From DASPUI01 sp035622995 (GTDB taxonomy: Bacteria; Verrucomicrobiota; Verrucomicrobiia; Chthoniobacterales; UBA10450), in the NCBI GenBank assembly GCA_035622995.1, contig DASPUI010000092.1, positions 1 through 28,285 of the forward strand: a stretch of 28,285 nt of DNA. The letters run 5' to 3'. Position 1 is the stretch's first letter. Every line of letters starts with the position of its first letter. Shown in pieces: positions 6,854 to 15,013 of this stretch. The notes beneath the pieces are model-generated. The model was not told the DNA's origin. It saw only the letters and a list, made by a program, of their open reading frames with translations, and did not search any database. Position numbers and translations under genes: made by a program.

Positions 6854-7516
6854 GTGCAGCCACAACTCTACGGGCGCAATCTCTTTCAATCATTCCAGAT
6901 GGGCGCGCGCAGAATTGAGGTTCTGCGCGGAATCTCGATCGAGATCGCACGGGGCGAGATTGTTTTCATTTGCGGGGCTTCCGGCGCAGGCAAGACCACG
7001 TTGATGTACACGCTGGCCGGCTTGGAACGACCGGAATCGGGAACTGTCGAGTTTGAAGGCCGAAATCTTTACAATGGAGGGTCGAGTTCGCAGGCACGAT
7101 TTCGAAACCAGAAGATGGGTTTTGTTTTCCAGGGATATTTCCTGCTGCCGGAACTGACAGCGCTGGAAAATGTTTCCCTGCCTAGAATGATCGGTCGAAG
7201 ATCGAGCACAAAATCGGCGGAGGAAAGTTTGGATGCGGTCGGACTCGCGGACCGGATGCAACATTTGCCGGCGGAACTTTCCGGCGGCGAACAGCAGCGG
7301 GTCGCGATTGCACGGGCTTTGACAAACGATCCCGAAATTATTTTTGCGGACGAGCCGACCGGAAATCTCGATTCGCAAAGCGGCCAGGCCATTGTCGAAC
7401 TTCTGCTGAAGCTGGCGCGCGCGCGCCAGAAAACGCTGCTGATCGTGACGCACGATCTGACTTTGGCGGCGCGGGGCGATCGAGAATTGCACATGAAAGA
7501 CGGCCTGTTGCAATGA
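6854..7516 (+). CDS. ABC transporter ATP-binding protein, LolD/MacB-type
   Basis: 220 residues of a complete ABC ATPase: Walker A GASGAGKT at 41-48, Q-loop FVFQGYFLLPELTALENV, signature LSGGEQQRVAIARAL, Walker B EIIFADEPTGNLDSQSG and the H-loop LLIVTHDLTLA. The GNLD ending and the length are typical of the LolD/MacB/FtsE group, which drives lipoprotein release or transport through FtsX/LolC-type permeases. No permease gene is adjacent, so the partner must lie elsewhere and the exact substrate is open. The start is GTG at 6854; no good ribosome site or ATG lies nearby. It sits between a terminator and ilvE. Confidence 0.88.
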   Translation: MQPQLYGRNLFQSFQMGARRIEVLRGISIEIARGEIVFICGASGAGKTTLMYTLAGLERPESGTVEFEGRNLYNGGSSSQARFRNQKMGFVFQGYFLLPELTALENVSLPRMIGRRSSTKSAEESLDAVGLADRMQHLPAELSGGEQQRVAIARALTNDPEIIFADEPTGNLDSQSGQAIVELLLKLARARQKTLLIVTHDLTLAARGDRELHMKDGLLQ

Positions 7517-7555
7517 AATCATTTGAATTGCGCGGGAATCGCGGGAGGTTTTCCG

Positions 7556-8536
7556 GTGCCTATGAAAACTGCGACTGATGAATTAGTAATGGACGAACCA
7601 AAAACCGAGACAGCAGTAAAGCCGGCGTTGGAAACCCGGCGGCGCGAAAGCAAACCGGCAAAAGAGTCGAAGATCTACATCGATGGAAAATTTTACTCGG
7701 AGGCGAACGCTAAAGTTTCCGTCTTTGATCACGGCTTGCTTTACGGCGACGGAATTTTCGAAGGCATTCGTTTTTATAACGGCCGTGTCTTTCGTTTGGA
7801 GGAACATTTGGCGCGATTGTGGGATTCGGCTCGTTCGATTTGCCTCGAGATTCCGATTTCTGTGCGCCGAATGTCCGATGCGTTGTTGGAGACGATTCGC
7901 GAAAATAACTTGCGCGAAGGTTACATTCGCCTGCTGGTCACCCGCGGCGTTGGCAATCTCGGTTTGAATCCGGCTCAGTGCCGTCGCCCGAGCGTCATCA
8001 TTATTACGGCGCAAATCGCGCTTTATCCGGAATCCGTTTACAAAAATGGACTGAGTGTGGTGACCTGCGCGACTCGGCGCACGAATCCGGCCTCGCTCAA
8101 TCCGGCGGTGAAATCGCTAAATTATTTGAACAACGTGATGGCGCGGATTGAAGCCAGCCTCGCCGGGGCGGACGAGGCGTTGATGTTGAACGATGCGGGT
8201 TACGTCGCCGAATGCACGGCCGACAATGTTTTCATTCTCAAGCATGGCCAGATTTTCACTCCGCCGATAACAGCCGGAGCGTTGCGTGGGATCACTCGCG
8301 GCGTCATCTTCGAGATTGCAGCCGGGCTCGGAATCAAGATTCACGAGACAAACATTACGCGCCACGACGTTTTCATCGCCGATGAATGCTTCCTGACCGG
8401 AACCGCTGCGGAAATTATCCCGGTAGTCAAAGTAGACGGGCGGACGATCGGAAATGGCAAGCCGGGACCGATAACCACTCGAACGATTGCGCGATTTCGA
8501 GAACTAACGCACGAAAGCGGCACGCCGATTTATTAA
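7556..8536 (+). CDS. ilvE: Branched-chain amino acid aminotransferase (class IV)
   Basis: A fold-type IV PLP enzyme catalysing the last step of Val, Leu and Ile synthesis (and the reverse). Seen are KIYIDGKFYSEANAKVSVFDH, GLLYGDGIFEGIRFYNGRVF, the PLP Lys in NPAVKSLNYLNN (about residue 186), EALMLNDAGYVAECTADNVF, and GALRGITR and FLTGTAAEIIPV in the C-terminal half. All are standard for IlvE; D-amino acid transaminase is less likely. GGGAGG at 7543-7548 lies seven bases before GTG 7556 and thirteen before ATG 7562, so either may be the start. A TTG at 7523 would put the ribosome site inside the gene and was dropped. A charged extension of about 36 residues precedes the enzyme domain. Confidence 0.92.
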   Translation: MPMKTATDELVMDEPKTETAVKPALETRRRESKPAKESKIYIDGKFYSEANAKVSVFDHGLLYGDGIFEGIRFYNGRVFRLEEHLARLWDSARSICLEIPISVRRMSDALLETIRENNLREGYIRLLVTRGVGNLGLNPAQCRRPSVIIITAQIALYPESVYKNGLSVVTCATRRTNPASLNPAVKSLNYLNNVMARIEASLAGADEALMLNDAGYVAECTADNVFILKHGQIFTPPITAGALRGITRGVIFEIAAGLGIKIHETNITRHDVFIADECFLTGTAAEIIPVVKVDGRTIGNGKPGPITTRTIARFRELTHESGTPIY

Positions 8537-8589
8537 ATCGATATTGGGAAGATCGCCATCGGCCCGGAAGGTGCTCGCAGAGCAGGCGC

Positions 8590-8619
8590 TTGAATGTTTT
8601 AGGGAACGCGAGATCTAAT
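8590..8619 (+). promoter_or_regulatory. Candidate housekeeping-type promoter of mcsA-mcsB-clpC
   Basis: TTGAAT (8590-8595) and TCTAAT (8614-8619) each match the -35/-10 consensus at five of six positions, with an 18-base spacer. Only six bases lie between the -10 element and the mcsA ATG at 8626, and no Shine-Dalgarno is present. If real, transcription would start at or near the A of the start codon, giving a leaderless message. Prediction by eye only. Confidence 0.4.
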
Positions 8620-8625
8620 AAAGAA

Positions 8626-9123
8626 ATGTTGTGCGACGTTTGTAAATGCAATGACGCAACCGTTTTTCTGACGCAAATAGTGGAGGGCAAAATGCAGAAG
8701 GTGAACCTCTGCGATGCTTGCTCAAAAGAAAAAGGCGTTCAGGATCCGACCGGCTTTGCTCTGGCCGATCTTCTCCTTGGAATTGGAGCAGCCGAAGAAA
8801 TTGAAAAGGGTGGATCGACCCAGAAATGTCTGGTGTGCGGTTTTACCCACGCCGATTTCAAGAAAACCGGCCGCCTCGGTTGCAGCAGTTGTTACGAGGC
8901 ATTCTCGGAAGTGCTCGGGTCTTTGCTCAAGGCGATGCACAAAGGCACCGAGCATGTCGGGAAAATTCCCGAGCGGGCCCAGCGCGTGCTCCAGCTTAGC
9001 GATCGGATGCGCAGCTTGAATGAGAGCCTGCAAAAGGCAGTGGCGGAAGAAAATTACGAAACGGCAGCTTCTTTACGCGATCAAATCAAGCAATTGGAAA
9101 GCGAAATCGCGACCCGCCCATGA
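8626..9123 (+). CDS. mcsA: Protein-arginine kinase activator McsA (UVR-motif zinc protein)
   Basis: In Firmicutes, McsA binds and activates the protein-arginine kinase McsB in the Clp proteolysis pathway. Here 165 residues contain a Cys-rich N-terminal zinc part (CDVCKCND at 3-10 and LCDACSKEKG near 28-37). A second Cys pair set follows (CLVC about 68-71 and CSSC about 86-89), and then a C-terminal UVR coiled-coil motif (AVAEENYETAASLRDQIKQL). Length and layout match the family. The ATG at 8626 puts the first zinc motif immediately at the N-terminus; upstream in-frame sequence is not protein-like. It overlaps mcsB by four bases (ATGA), implying translational coupling. Confidence 0.92.
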   Translation: MLCDVCKCNDATVFLTQIVEGKMQKVNLCDACSKEKGVQDPTGFALADLLLGIGAAEEIEKGGSTQKCLVCGFTHADFKKTGRLGCSSCYEAFSEVLGSLLKAMHKGTEHVGKIPERAQRVLQLSDRMRSLNESLQKAVAEENYETAASLRDQIKQLESEIATRP

Positions 9124-10244
9124 AGTTTGCGAATGTGATGTCGAATGCAGGCGAGTGGTTACGCGGTGAAGGGCCCCATCATCAAATTGTCATCAGCAGC
9201 CGGGTGAGGTTTGCCCGAAATTTGCGCAACCGCGCGTTTCCAGGCTGGGCAAAGAAAGCGGAACGGGCAGCGATTCTCGACCTGATCAAGCCGCGGGTGG
9301 AAGCATTGCCAGAAATGGAGGACGCGTTTTCGGAGTTGTTGCAGGACCTTTCGGCGACCGAAAAGCAGGTTTTGGTCGAGCGACATCTAATTAGTCGCGA
9401 GCACGCCGCAAAAAGTGGCGGCAGCGCCGTCGTCATGAATCGCCGGCAGACATTGAGCGTGATGATTAACGAAGAAGACCATTTGCGCATTCAATCGATT
9501 CGATCCGGATTGCAACTGAAACAGGCTTTCAAACTGGTAGACAAAATCGACAGCGCGCTCGAAAGCGAACTTGATTTCGCCTACGATCCCCGACTTGGCT
9601 ATTTGACTGCCTGCCCGACCAACGTCGGGACCGGAATGCGAGCGTCGGCGATGTTGCATTTGCCGGGACTTGTTCTGAGCGAACTGATCAATCAAGTAGT
9701 GCAGGCCGTCAGCAAAATCGGGCTGGCAGTTCGCGGGCTTTACGGCGAGGGCACGGAAGCGATGGGAAATCTTTTTCAAATTTCCAATCAAACGACACTT
9801 GGCGAAAAGGAAGACGAAATTATCGGCCGCCTGACCAAAGTGATCGAGACTTTGATCGAAAAAGAGCACAACGCGCGGCAAGTGTTGATTCAGCAAAAAT
9901 CGAACACGCTCTGGGACCGAATCGGTCGTGCTTACGGTGTTCTGACCAATGCTCACGCGATGAGCTCAAAGGAAGCGCTCAATTTATTGTCGGTGATCAA
10001 GCTGGGCATCGATCTCGGCGCGTTTCCGGAAGAGAAGCGGTTGTCGGTTGATGAATTGTTTATTGAAACGCAGCCGGCGCACATGCAGAAAAGCTCGCAG
10101 CAGAAATTAAATGCGGAGGAACGCGATCATCTGCGCGCGGAAATTATTCGTGAACGTTTGAAAGTCTTTCCTAAACCTGATATTGGTAAACTGGCAAAGC
10201 AGTCTGGAAGTGGTTCCGCTGCCGAGTCGCTAAGCGATGAATAA
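9120..10244 (+). CDS. mcsB: Protein-arginine kinase McsB
   Basis: McsB phosphorylates arginine side chains, marking proteins for ClpC-ClpP degradation; it is related to phosphagen (creatine/arginine) kinases. Motifs seen are the phosphagen-kinase-type SSRVRFARNLRNRAFPGW near residue 23, CPTNVGTGMRASAMLHLPGL with the conserved catalytic-type Cys165, and RGLYGEGTEAMGNLFQISNQ. In the C-terminal domain ERDHLRAEI fits the RDxxRA motif known as the phosphoarginine-binding allosteric site. The protein is 374 residues, slightly longer than the roughly 350-residue Gram-positive forms because of a Ser/Gly-rich tail. Its first codon overlaps the mcsA stop and its last eight bases overlap clpC, so the three genes form a tight operon. 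Confidence 0.95.
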   Translation: MKFANVMSNAGEWLRGEGPHHQIVISSRVRFARNLRNRAFPGWAKKAERAAILDLIKPRVEALPEMEDAFSELLQDLSATEKQVLVERHLISREHAAKSGGSAVVMNRRQTLSVMINEEDHLRIQSIRSGLQLKQAFKLVDKIDSALESELDFAYDPRLGYLTACPTNVGTGMRASAMLHLPGLVLSELINQVVQAVSKIGLAVRGLYGEGTEAMGNLFQISNQTTLGEKEDEIIGRLTKVIETLIEKEHNARQVLIQQKSNTLWDRIGRAYGVLTNAHAMSSKEALNLLSVIKLGIDLGAFPEEKRLSVDELFIETQPAHMQKSSQQKLNAEERDHLRAEIIRERLKVFPKPDIGKLAKQSGSGSAAESLSDE

Positions 10245-12702
10245 TTTTACCCCGCGGGCTCAACAGGTCCTCCAGCTTGCTCGCAAAGAGGCCGACCGCT
10301 TCAACCATAATTATGTCGGGACCGAGCACCTGCTCCTGGGCTTGATCAAACTCGGCCAAGGCGTGGCGGTGAACGTTCTCCAGAAAATGGGCCTCGACCT
10401 CGAGACCGTGCGGATGGAAGTCGAAAAGCAGGTCGGTTCCGGGCCGGAAACGAAAATTGTTGGCAATGTTCCTTACACTCCACGTGTTAAAAAAGTTCTG
10501 GCCCTCGCCGGCAAGGAAGCGAAAGCGCTCAGTCATTCTTACGTTGGAACCGAACACATTTTGCTTGGTCTCTTGAAAGAAGGGGAAGGCGTCGCAGCCC
10601 GGGTGCTCAAGAGTCTCGAAATCGATATCGAGCGAACGAAAAACGAAATTCAGAAGGAACTGGACCCCAATTTCACTCCGACCGAATCGGAGGAAGGGAG
10701 CGCCGAGCCTTCGAAAAAGGATGTCAAGACGCCGGCCTTGCGCGCGTTCGGACGCGACCTGACCGATTTGGCGAAAAAGGGCGAGCTCGATCCGGTGATC
10801 GGCCGCCGCAACGAGATTGAGCGCGTCATTCAGGTTCTTTGCCGGCGCACGAAAAATAATCCGGTCCTGATTGGCGAAGCTGGCGTGGGCAAGACGGCGA
10901 TTGCGGAAGGTCTGGCCCAGGAAATTGCCAACGGCAACGTTCCGGAACTGTTGCGCGACAAACGAGTGATCACGCTCGACCTCGCTTTGATGGTTGCCGG
11001 AACAAAATATCGCGGCCAGTTCGAAGAGCGAATCAAAGCGGTCATGGATGAAATTCGCCGTTCGAAGAACGTGATCCTTTTCATCGATGAGTTGCACACG
11101 ATCGTTGGGGCCGGCTCGGCTGAAGGCGCGATGGACGCTTCGAACATCATCAAACCGGCGCTCAGTCGCGGAGAACTGCAGTGCGTCGGCGCGACCACCA
11201 TGAACGAGTACCGCAAATACATTGAGAAGGACGCGGCTCTCGAGCGCCGATTTCAGACGGTGAAGGTGGATGCGCCTTCAATTGAGGAGGCGATTGAGAT
11301 TTTGAAGGGACTGCGCCCGAAATACGAAGCGCATCACAAGGCCAAGCTGACCGACGAAGCGCTTGAGACGGCGGTGAAATTTTCCGAACGCTACATCACC
11401 GGACGATTTCTGCCGGACAAGGCGATCGATGTGATGGACGAAGCCGGCGCTCGCGCGCGGATCAATGCGATGACGCGTCCGCCCGACGTCAAGGAGATCG
11501 AAAAAGAAATCGAGCAGATTCGTCTGGACAAGGAAGCTTCTATTAAAGCGCAGGATTTTGAAAAAGCGGCTTCGCTGCGCGACAAAGAAAAGCACACCAA
11601 GGACAAGCTCGACACGATTTTGGCGAAATGGCGCGAGGAGCGGGAAGAGAAGCAGGTCCTCGTCACCGGCGACGACATGATGCACATCATCTCGAAAGTG
11701 ACCGGCGTTCCACTCCAGCGAATGGAACAGGCTGAGACCGAAAAACTTCTCAAGATGGAAGAGGAGTTGAAGGGCAGAGTGATTGGCCAGGACGAAGCAG
11801 TTATTGCGATTTCGAAAGCGCTACGCCGCAGCCGGGCCGATCTGAAAGACCCGCGCCGGCCGATCGGTTCGTTCATTTTCCCCGGACCCACCGGCGTTGG
11901 AAAAACGTTTCTCGCTCAGCAACTGGCCGAATTCATGTTTGGCGATCGGGACGCGCTCATTCAAATCGACATGTCGGAGTACATGGAAAAATTTACCGCG
12001 TCGCGTTTGATCGGTTCGCCGCCCGGCTATGTCGGTTACGAGGAAGGCGGTCAACTTTCCGAAGCGGTGCGACGCCGTCCGTATTCGGTTGTTCTCTTTG
12101 ATGAAATCGAAAAAGCGCATCCGGACGTGATGCATCTGCTTTTGCAGATTCTGGAGGATGGCAAAATCACCGATTCGTTAGGCCGGAAGATCGATTTTCG
12201 CAATACGATCATCATCATGACGTCGAACGTGGGCGCGGAAACGCTGCGCAAACAGACGACCATGGGATTCGGCGCAACCAAACCGGTCGGCGAACATGAG
12301 TACGACGCCATGCGCGACAAGCTCCTGGAAGAAGCCAAGAAGACGTTCAAACCGGAATTTATCAACCGGCTCGACGATATCATTGTCTTCCATCAGCTGA
12401 GCAAAGAGGATCTAATGCACATTGTTGAGCTCGAAGTGGCAAAGGTGCTGAAGCGGGTAAAAGCGAAGGAAGTTCACGTCGAGCTTGAAACGAGCGCGAA
12501 AGAATTGTTGATCGAGAAAGGTTACGATCCGATGTACGGCGCCCGCCCGATGCGGCGCGCGGTCGAGAAATACCTCGAAGATCCGTTTGCGGAAGAATTG
12601 CTGCGTGGCAACGTCAAACCCGGTGACACGGTCCATGTCGCGGCCGAGAACGGTAAACTTATTTTCAAAGCCGCTGAAACTACGGCGGCGCAAACGAGCT
12701 GA
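10237..12702 (+). CDS. clpC: AAA+ unfoldase ClpC, ATPase subunit of the Clp protease
   Basis: ClpC unfolds substrates, including arginine-phosphorylated ones, and feeds them to ClpP. The 821 residues show the full family plan. First is a double Clp N-domain (residues 1-150, with the repeated YVGTEHLLLGL and YVGTEHILLGL). AAA-1 carries Walker A GEAGVGKT at 213-220 and ILFIDELHTIVGAG. The middle domain holds a UVR motif (KAQDFEKAASLRDKEK, about 435-450), which separates ClpC from ClpA and ClpB. AAA-2 has GPTGVGKT at 550-557, VVLFDEIEKAHPDVMHLLLQ and MTSNVGAE, followed by the D2-small domain. The start overlaps the mcsB stop by eight bases. No clpP lies nearby and no CtsR-repressor gene precedes the operon, so regulation differs from the Bacillus paradigm. 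Confidence 0.97.
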   Translation: MNNFTPRAQQVLQLARKEADRFNHNYVGTEHLLLGLIKLGQGVAVNVLQKMGLDLETVRMEVEKQVGSGPETKIVGNVPYTPRVKKVLALAGKEAKALSHSYVGTEHILLGLLKEGEGVAARVLKSLEIDIERTKNEIQKELDPNFTPTESEEGSAEPSKKDVKTPALRAFGRDLTDLAKKGELDPVIGRRNEIERVIQVLCRRTKNNPVLIGEAGVGKTAIAEGLAQEIANGNVPELLRDKRVITLDLALMVAGTKYRGQFEERIKAVMDEIRRSKNVILFIDELHTIVGAGSAEGAMDASNIIKPALSRGELQCVGATTMNEYRKYIEKDAALERRFQTVKVDAPSIEEAIEILKGLRPKYEAHHKAKLTDEALETAVKFSERYITGRFLPDKAIDVMDEAGARARINAMTRPPDVKEIEKEIEQIRLDKEASIKAQDFEKAASLRDKEKHTKDKLDTILAKWREEREEKQVLVTGDDMMHIISKVTGVPLQRMEQAETEKLLKMEEELKGRVIGQDEAVIAISKALRRSRADLKDPRRPIGSFIFPGPTGVGKTFLAQQLAEFMFGDRDALIQIDMSEYMEKFTASRLIGSPPGYVGYEEGGQLSEAVRRRPYSVVLFDEIEKAHPDVMHLLLQILEDGKITDSLGRKIDFRNTIIIMTSNVGAETLRKQTTMGFGATKPVGEHEYDAMRDKLLEEAKKTFKPEFINRLDDIIVFHQLSKEDLMHIVELEVAKVLKRVKAKEVHVELETSAKELLIEKGYDPMYGARPMRRAVEKYLEDPFAEELLRGNVKPGDTVHVAAENGKLIFKAAETTAAQTS

Positions 12703-12716
12703 CCGTAGTAAACCTT

Positions 12717-12752
12717 GAATTAGACGAAAAATTTCGCCTAATTCTCGTTAGG
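12717..12752 (+). promoter_or_regulatory. Two overlapping inverted repeats after clpC
   Basis: GAATTAGACGAAA (12717-12729) faces TTTCGCCTAATTC (12732-12744): 13 pairs with one mismatch. The right arm can alternatively pair downstream, since CCTAA (12737-12741) faces TTAGG (12748-12752). No T-run follows on the plus strand. The site lies between clpC and a lipoprotein gene whose ATG is at 12757. It may be a processing or termination structure, or an operator. Confidence 0.4.
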
Positions 12753-12756
12753 TCTC

Positions 12757-13236
12757 ATGCGCGCTCTAACGGCTGCGTTACTTGTTTTGTTGCTCGCCGC
12801 GTGCAGGCACCCGAAGCAGCCGGACGTCGTGGCCGCTATCGAAAAGCTCGCCGATGCACCATCAAAGATGGTCCTGTACTCGCTTAATCCATCGAACGTT
12901 CCGGGTTCCAAGGATACTTATAATGAGCGCATGTTCGATGGGTTCCCTATTCTAGATCGTGCGGAGATTAGTGATAGAAATGAGCAGCGGGCACTCTTGC
13001 GGGCGCTCGCACGCGGCGCGTCGGAGAATGACAATCAGGTTGGGTTGTGTTTTAATCCACGTCACGCCCTTCACGTCGAGCAAAGCGGTCACGCAATCGA
13101 CTTCACGATTTGCTTCGAGTGCTTCCAGGTCGCGACGCGAGGATTTAGTCCGGGCGCCTTTCTCACGAGCAGATCGCCAGAGCCGATATTCGATGAATCG
13201 CTGAAGGCACATGACATGCCGGTTTCACCCAAATAG
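12757..13236 (+). CDS. Putative lipoprotein of unknown function
   Basis: 159 residues. The N-terminus MRALTAALLVLLLAACRHPK is a lipoprotein signal with lipobox LAAC and Cys16. The mature part has a basic/acidic mix with PILDRAEISDRNEQRALLRAL in the centre. A later segment (CFNPRHALHVEQSGHAIDF, then ICFECFQV) has a pattern I associate with small uncharacterised bacterial proteins, with three Cys residues that could bind metal or form disulphides. No function can be assigned. It follows clpC by 54 bases on the same strand but with a palindromic region in between, so cotranscription is uncertain. The stop is 22 bases before the convergent xerC stop. Confidence 0.75.
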   Translation: MRALTAALLVLLLAACRHPKQPDVVAAIEKLADAPSKMVLYSLNPSNVPGSKDTYNERMFDGFPILDRAEISDRNEQRALLRALARGASENDNQVGLCFNPRHALHVEQSGHAIDFTICFECFQVATRGFSPGAFLTSRSPEPIFDESLKAHDMPVSPK

Positions 13237-13258
13237 GACAGCTTATCTTCCCTAATTG

Positions 13259-14155
13259 TCACGCGCGCGGGTGGGCGTTGGCGTAGGCTTTTTTGAGGCG
13301 TTCAACCGTCACGTGCGTGTAGATTTGCGTGGTCGAGAGACTGGCGTGGCCTAACAACATCTGCACACTGCGCAAGTCCGCGCCGCGGTCGAGCAGGTGG
13401 GTGGCAAAACTGTGTCGCAACTTGTGCGGGCTGATCGAAATCGGAATCGATGTGTGCCGGAGATAGCGTTTCAGAACCAGCCAGATCGAACGAGTCGAGA
13501 TTCGACTGCGGCGGCTGTTGATGAACAACGCCCCGGTGTGAACGTTGGCGGCCGCGCGATAACGCTGAATCGCCTCCAGCGCCGGCGCTCCCACCGGACA
13601 AACTCGTTCCTTCCGGCCCTTGCCGAAGACACGGGCCGATTCGGTATAGAGATCGACATCTGAAACATCGAGAGCGGCGAGCTCGCTCAGTCGCAACCCG
13701 CTCGAATAAAAAAGTTCCATGATCGCGACGTCGCGCAGCGGCATCCAAACCGGCGCAGCGCGATTTTTTGCGGTTTTGAGCGGCGCTGCCAGCAATTCCT
13801 CGATCTGTTGCCGGGTCAGGATCACTGGCAATTTTTTGTCAATCTTCGGCAGTCGCAAATCGGCCAGCGGATCGCGCGTGAGTTTTTTGCGCGCGCGCAA
13901 AAATTTATAAAAGCTGCGCAAAGCCGAAAATTGCAATCGGACATAAGAGCGCGCCTGCTCGCGTTTCATGATCGCGAACAGATAATTGCGAAAATCTGCC
14001 GTCGAACATTTCTTCCATGGCGTCCGATTGCTTGCGCGAAACGCCTCCAGCGCGTGCCGATACGCCTTCCGCGTTCGCGGGGAAGCATTCCGTTCTACCG
14101 CCAGGTAACGCAAAAACTCTTCCGCGAGCGGATCGCGTGAATTCGGTGCGGGCAA
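13259..14155 (-). CDS. xerC: Site-specific tyrosine recombinase XerC/XerD
   Basis: XerC/D recombinases resolve chromosome dimers at dif near the division septum. The 298-residue protein has an N-terminal SAM-like core-binding domain (FLRYLAVERNASPRTRKAY) and a catalytic domain with the full residue set: Arg155 (SGLRLSEL), Lys179 (FGKGRKER), His244 and Arg247 (HKLRHSFATHLL), His270 (LLGHASLSTTQIYTH) and nucleophile Tyr279. The length equals the housekeeping Xer enzymes rather than phage integrases. XerC and XerD cannot be told apart by eye. The start is TTG at 14155, supported by GGAG six bases upstream inside the end of the preceding gene; the two genes are separated by three bases and probably cotranscribed. 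Confidence 0.93.
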   Translation of the reverse strand: MPAPNSRDPLAEEFLRYLAVERNASPRTRKAYRHALEAFRASNRTPWKKCSTADFRNYLFAIMKREQARSYVRLQFSALRSFYKFLRARKKLTRDPLADLRLPKIDKKLPVILTRQQIEELLAAPLKTAKNRAAPVWMPLRDVAIMELFYSSGLRLSELAALDVSDVDLYTESARVFGKGRKERVCPVGAPALEAIQRYRAAANVHTGALFINSRRSRISTRSIWLVLKRYLRHTSIPISISPHKLRHSFATHLLDRGADLRSVQMLLGHASLSTTQIYTHVTVERLKKAYANAHPRA

Positions 14156-14158
14156 GTT

Positions 14159-14659
14159 TTACTCCGGCTTCTCGATGGTGTAGCGGGTGACCCTGGCCTG
14201 GGCACTGCCGCTGTACTGGCTTCGGAAAATGGGCGGGGGATTGGACGAGATCAATTCGTAGTTCTTCAGAACGAACTCCGGATAAATCGTGTTGCTGGCA
14301 GGCTCGTAAACCCGATCGCCGCTGAAGTAACCGTAAAGTTTGTATTCGTAGTTGTTGTCGATCCCGAAATGGAGCTGCTCGCGATCGGGCGCAAGCTTCT
14401 GTTTTTCATTCAACATCACCAGGACGGAGGTGCTCCACGGTTGACCAGGTCGCCGAACGTAGCCCCAGAACTTAAAGTCCGGTTTGAAATAGCGCCGGCC
14501 AATAAAATAATCGCCTGCTGGTTCGGCCGCGATTTGGTTCGCCATGTCGACCCGGGCCTGCTGAATCCCTTGCGGAATCGTGTCGCATGCCGCAAAAAAG
14601 AGGATGAGCGTCGCCGAAAGAAAAAACCGAGTGGCGCTTTTCATTTCCAAGATCGACAT
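14159..14659 (-). CDS. Putative lipoprotein, unknown function
   Basis: 166 residues with a lipoprotein signal (RFFLSATLILFFAAC, Cys25). The ATG at 14659 is preceded by TGGAG eight bases upstream; the internal ATG at 14644 is an alternative. The mature domain is rich in Tyr, Phe and Gly (DYFIGRRYFKPDFKFWGYVR, then NNYEYKLYGYFSGDRVYEP), suggesting a beta-rich periplasmic fold. I recognise no domain. It lies immediately upstream of xerC in the same direction and divergent from the small gene at 14735, leaving a 75-base shared promoter region. Confidence 0.78.
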   Translation of the reverse strand: MSILEMKSATRFFLSATLILFFAACDTIPQGIQQARVDMANQIAAEPAGDYFIGRRYFKPDFKFWGYVRRPGQPWSTSVLVMLNEKQKLAPDREQLHFGIDNNYEYKLYGYFSGDRVYEPASNTIYPEFVLKNYELISSNPPPIFRSQYSGSAQARVTRYTIEKPE

Positions 14660-14734
14660 CTACACAACTCCAGGTGGTGTGCAATCGCGCGACGTTTCTT
14701 TTTGCATCAACCAACGCGCTTTCTAAATTCCGGC

Positions 14735-14998
14735 ATGATCGAGTTGGAAGTCTACGCTGCCGGTTTGCGCGACCTGAACAAGATTCTGGAGCTCGATCAT
14801 CAACTGGAGACGATTCCGGGGCTGCGCTATAAGGTCGATCGCAATCACGAACTGGTGTATCTCGAGCTGGACGAGCCGACCGTCACTTTTCGCGAAATTC
14901 GAGCGATCTTTCGCAAACTCGACCTTGACCCGCGCTTTATCGGCGCGATTCCGCCGGAGCTTCGGCCGCGAAGCAAAACGCAACCGTTAAGTGTTTAA
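14735..14998 (+). CDS. Small conserved-looking protein with ferredoxin-like fold pattern, upstream of mlaE
   Basis: 87 residues from the ATG at 14735; longer versions in this frame run through the divergent promoter region and were rejected. Predicted by eye, the order is strand (IELEVYA), helix (LRDLNKILELDHQLETI), two strands (LRYKVDR, LVYLELDE), helix (TFREIRAIFRKLDL), strand (PRFIGAIP). This beta-alpha-beta-beta-alpha-beta layout resembles heavy-metal-associated (HMA) domains but has no Cys at all, so no metal role is expected. Only 15 bases separate it from mlaE, so it is likely the first gene of the Mla-type operon. Function unknown. Confidence 0.72.
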   Translation: MIELEVYAAGLRDLNKILELDHQLETIPGLRYKVDRNHELVYLELDEPTVTFREIRAIFRKLDLDPRFIGAIPPELRPRSKTQPLSV

Positions 14999-15013
14999 GT
15001 CGCGCTTTCTGTG

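Noticed and set aside
8386..8625. Upstream extension of mcsA
   Set aside because: It overlaps the ilvE end in another frame; the Cys motifs of McsA begin right at ATG 8626.
10171..11097. A 308-codon minus-strand open frame
   Set aside because: It lies opposite clpC, whose AAA+ motifs are intact; the antisense frame has no recognisable domain and arises from codon bias.
13259..14155. Integrase of a mobile element
   Set aside because: Length and catalytic spacing match housekeeping XerC/D; no att-like repeats, tRNA or phage genes nearby.
14369..14734. Longer version of the 87-residue protein
   Set aside because: It would overlap the divergent lipoprotein gene and its promoter; the upstream residues do not look like protein.
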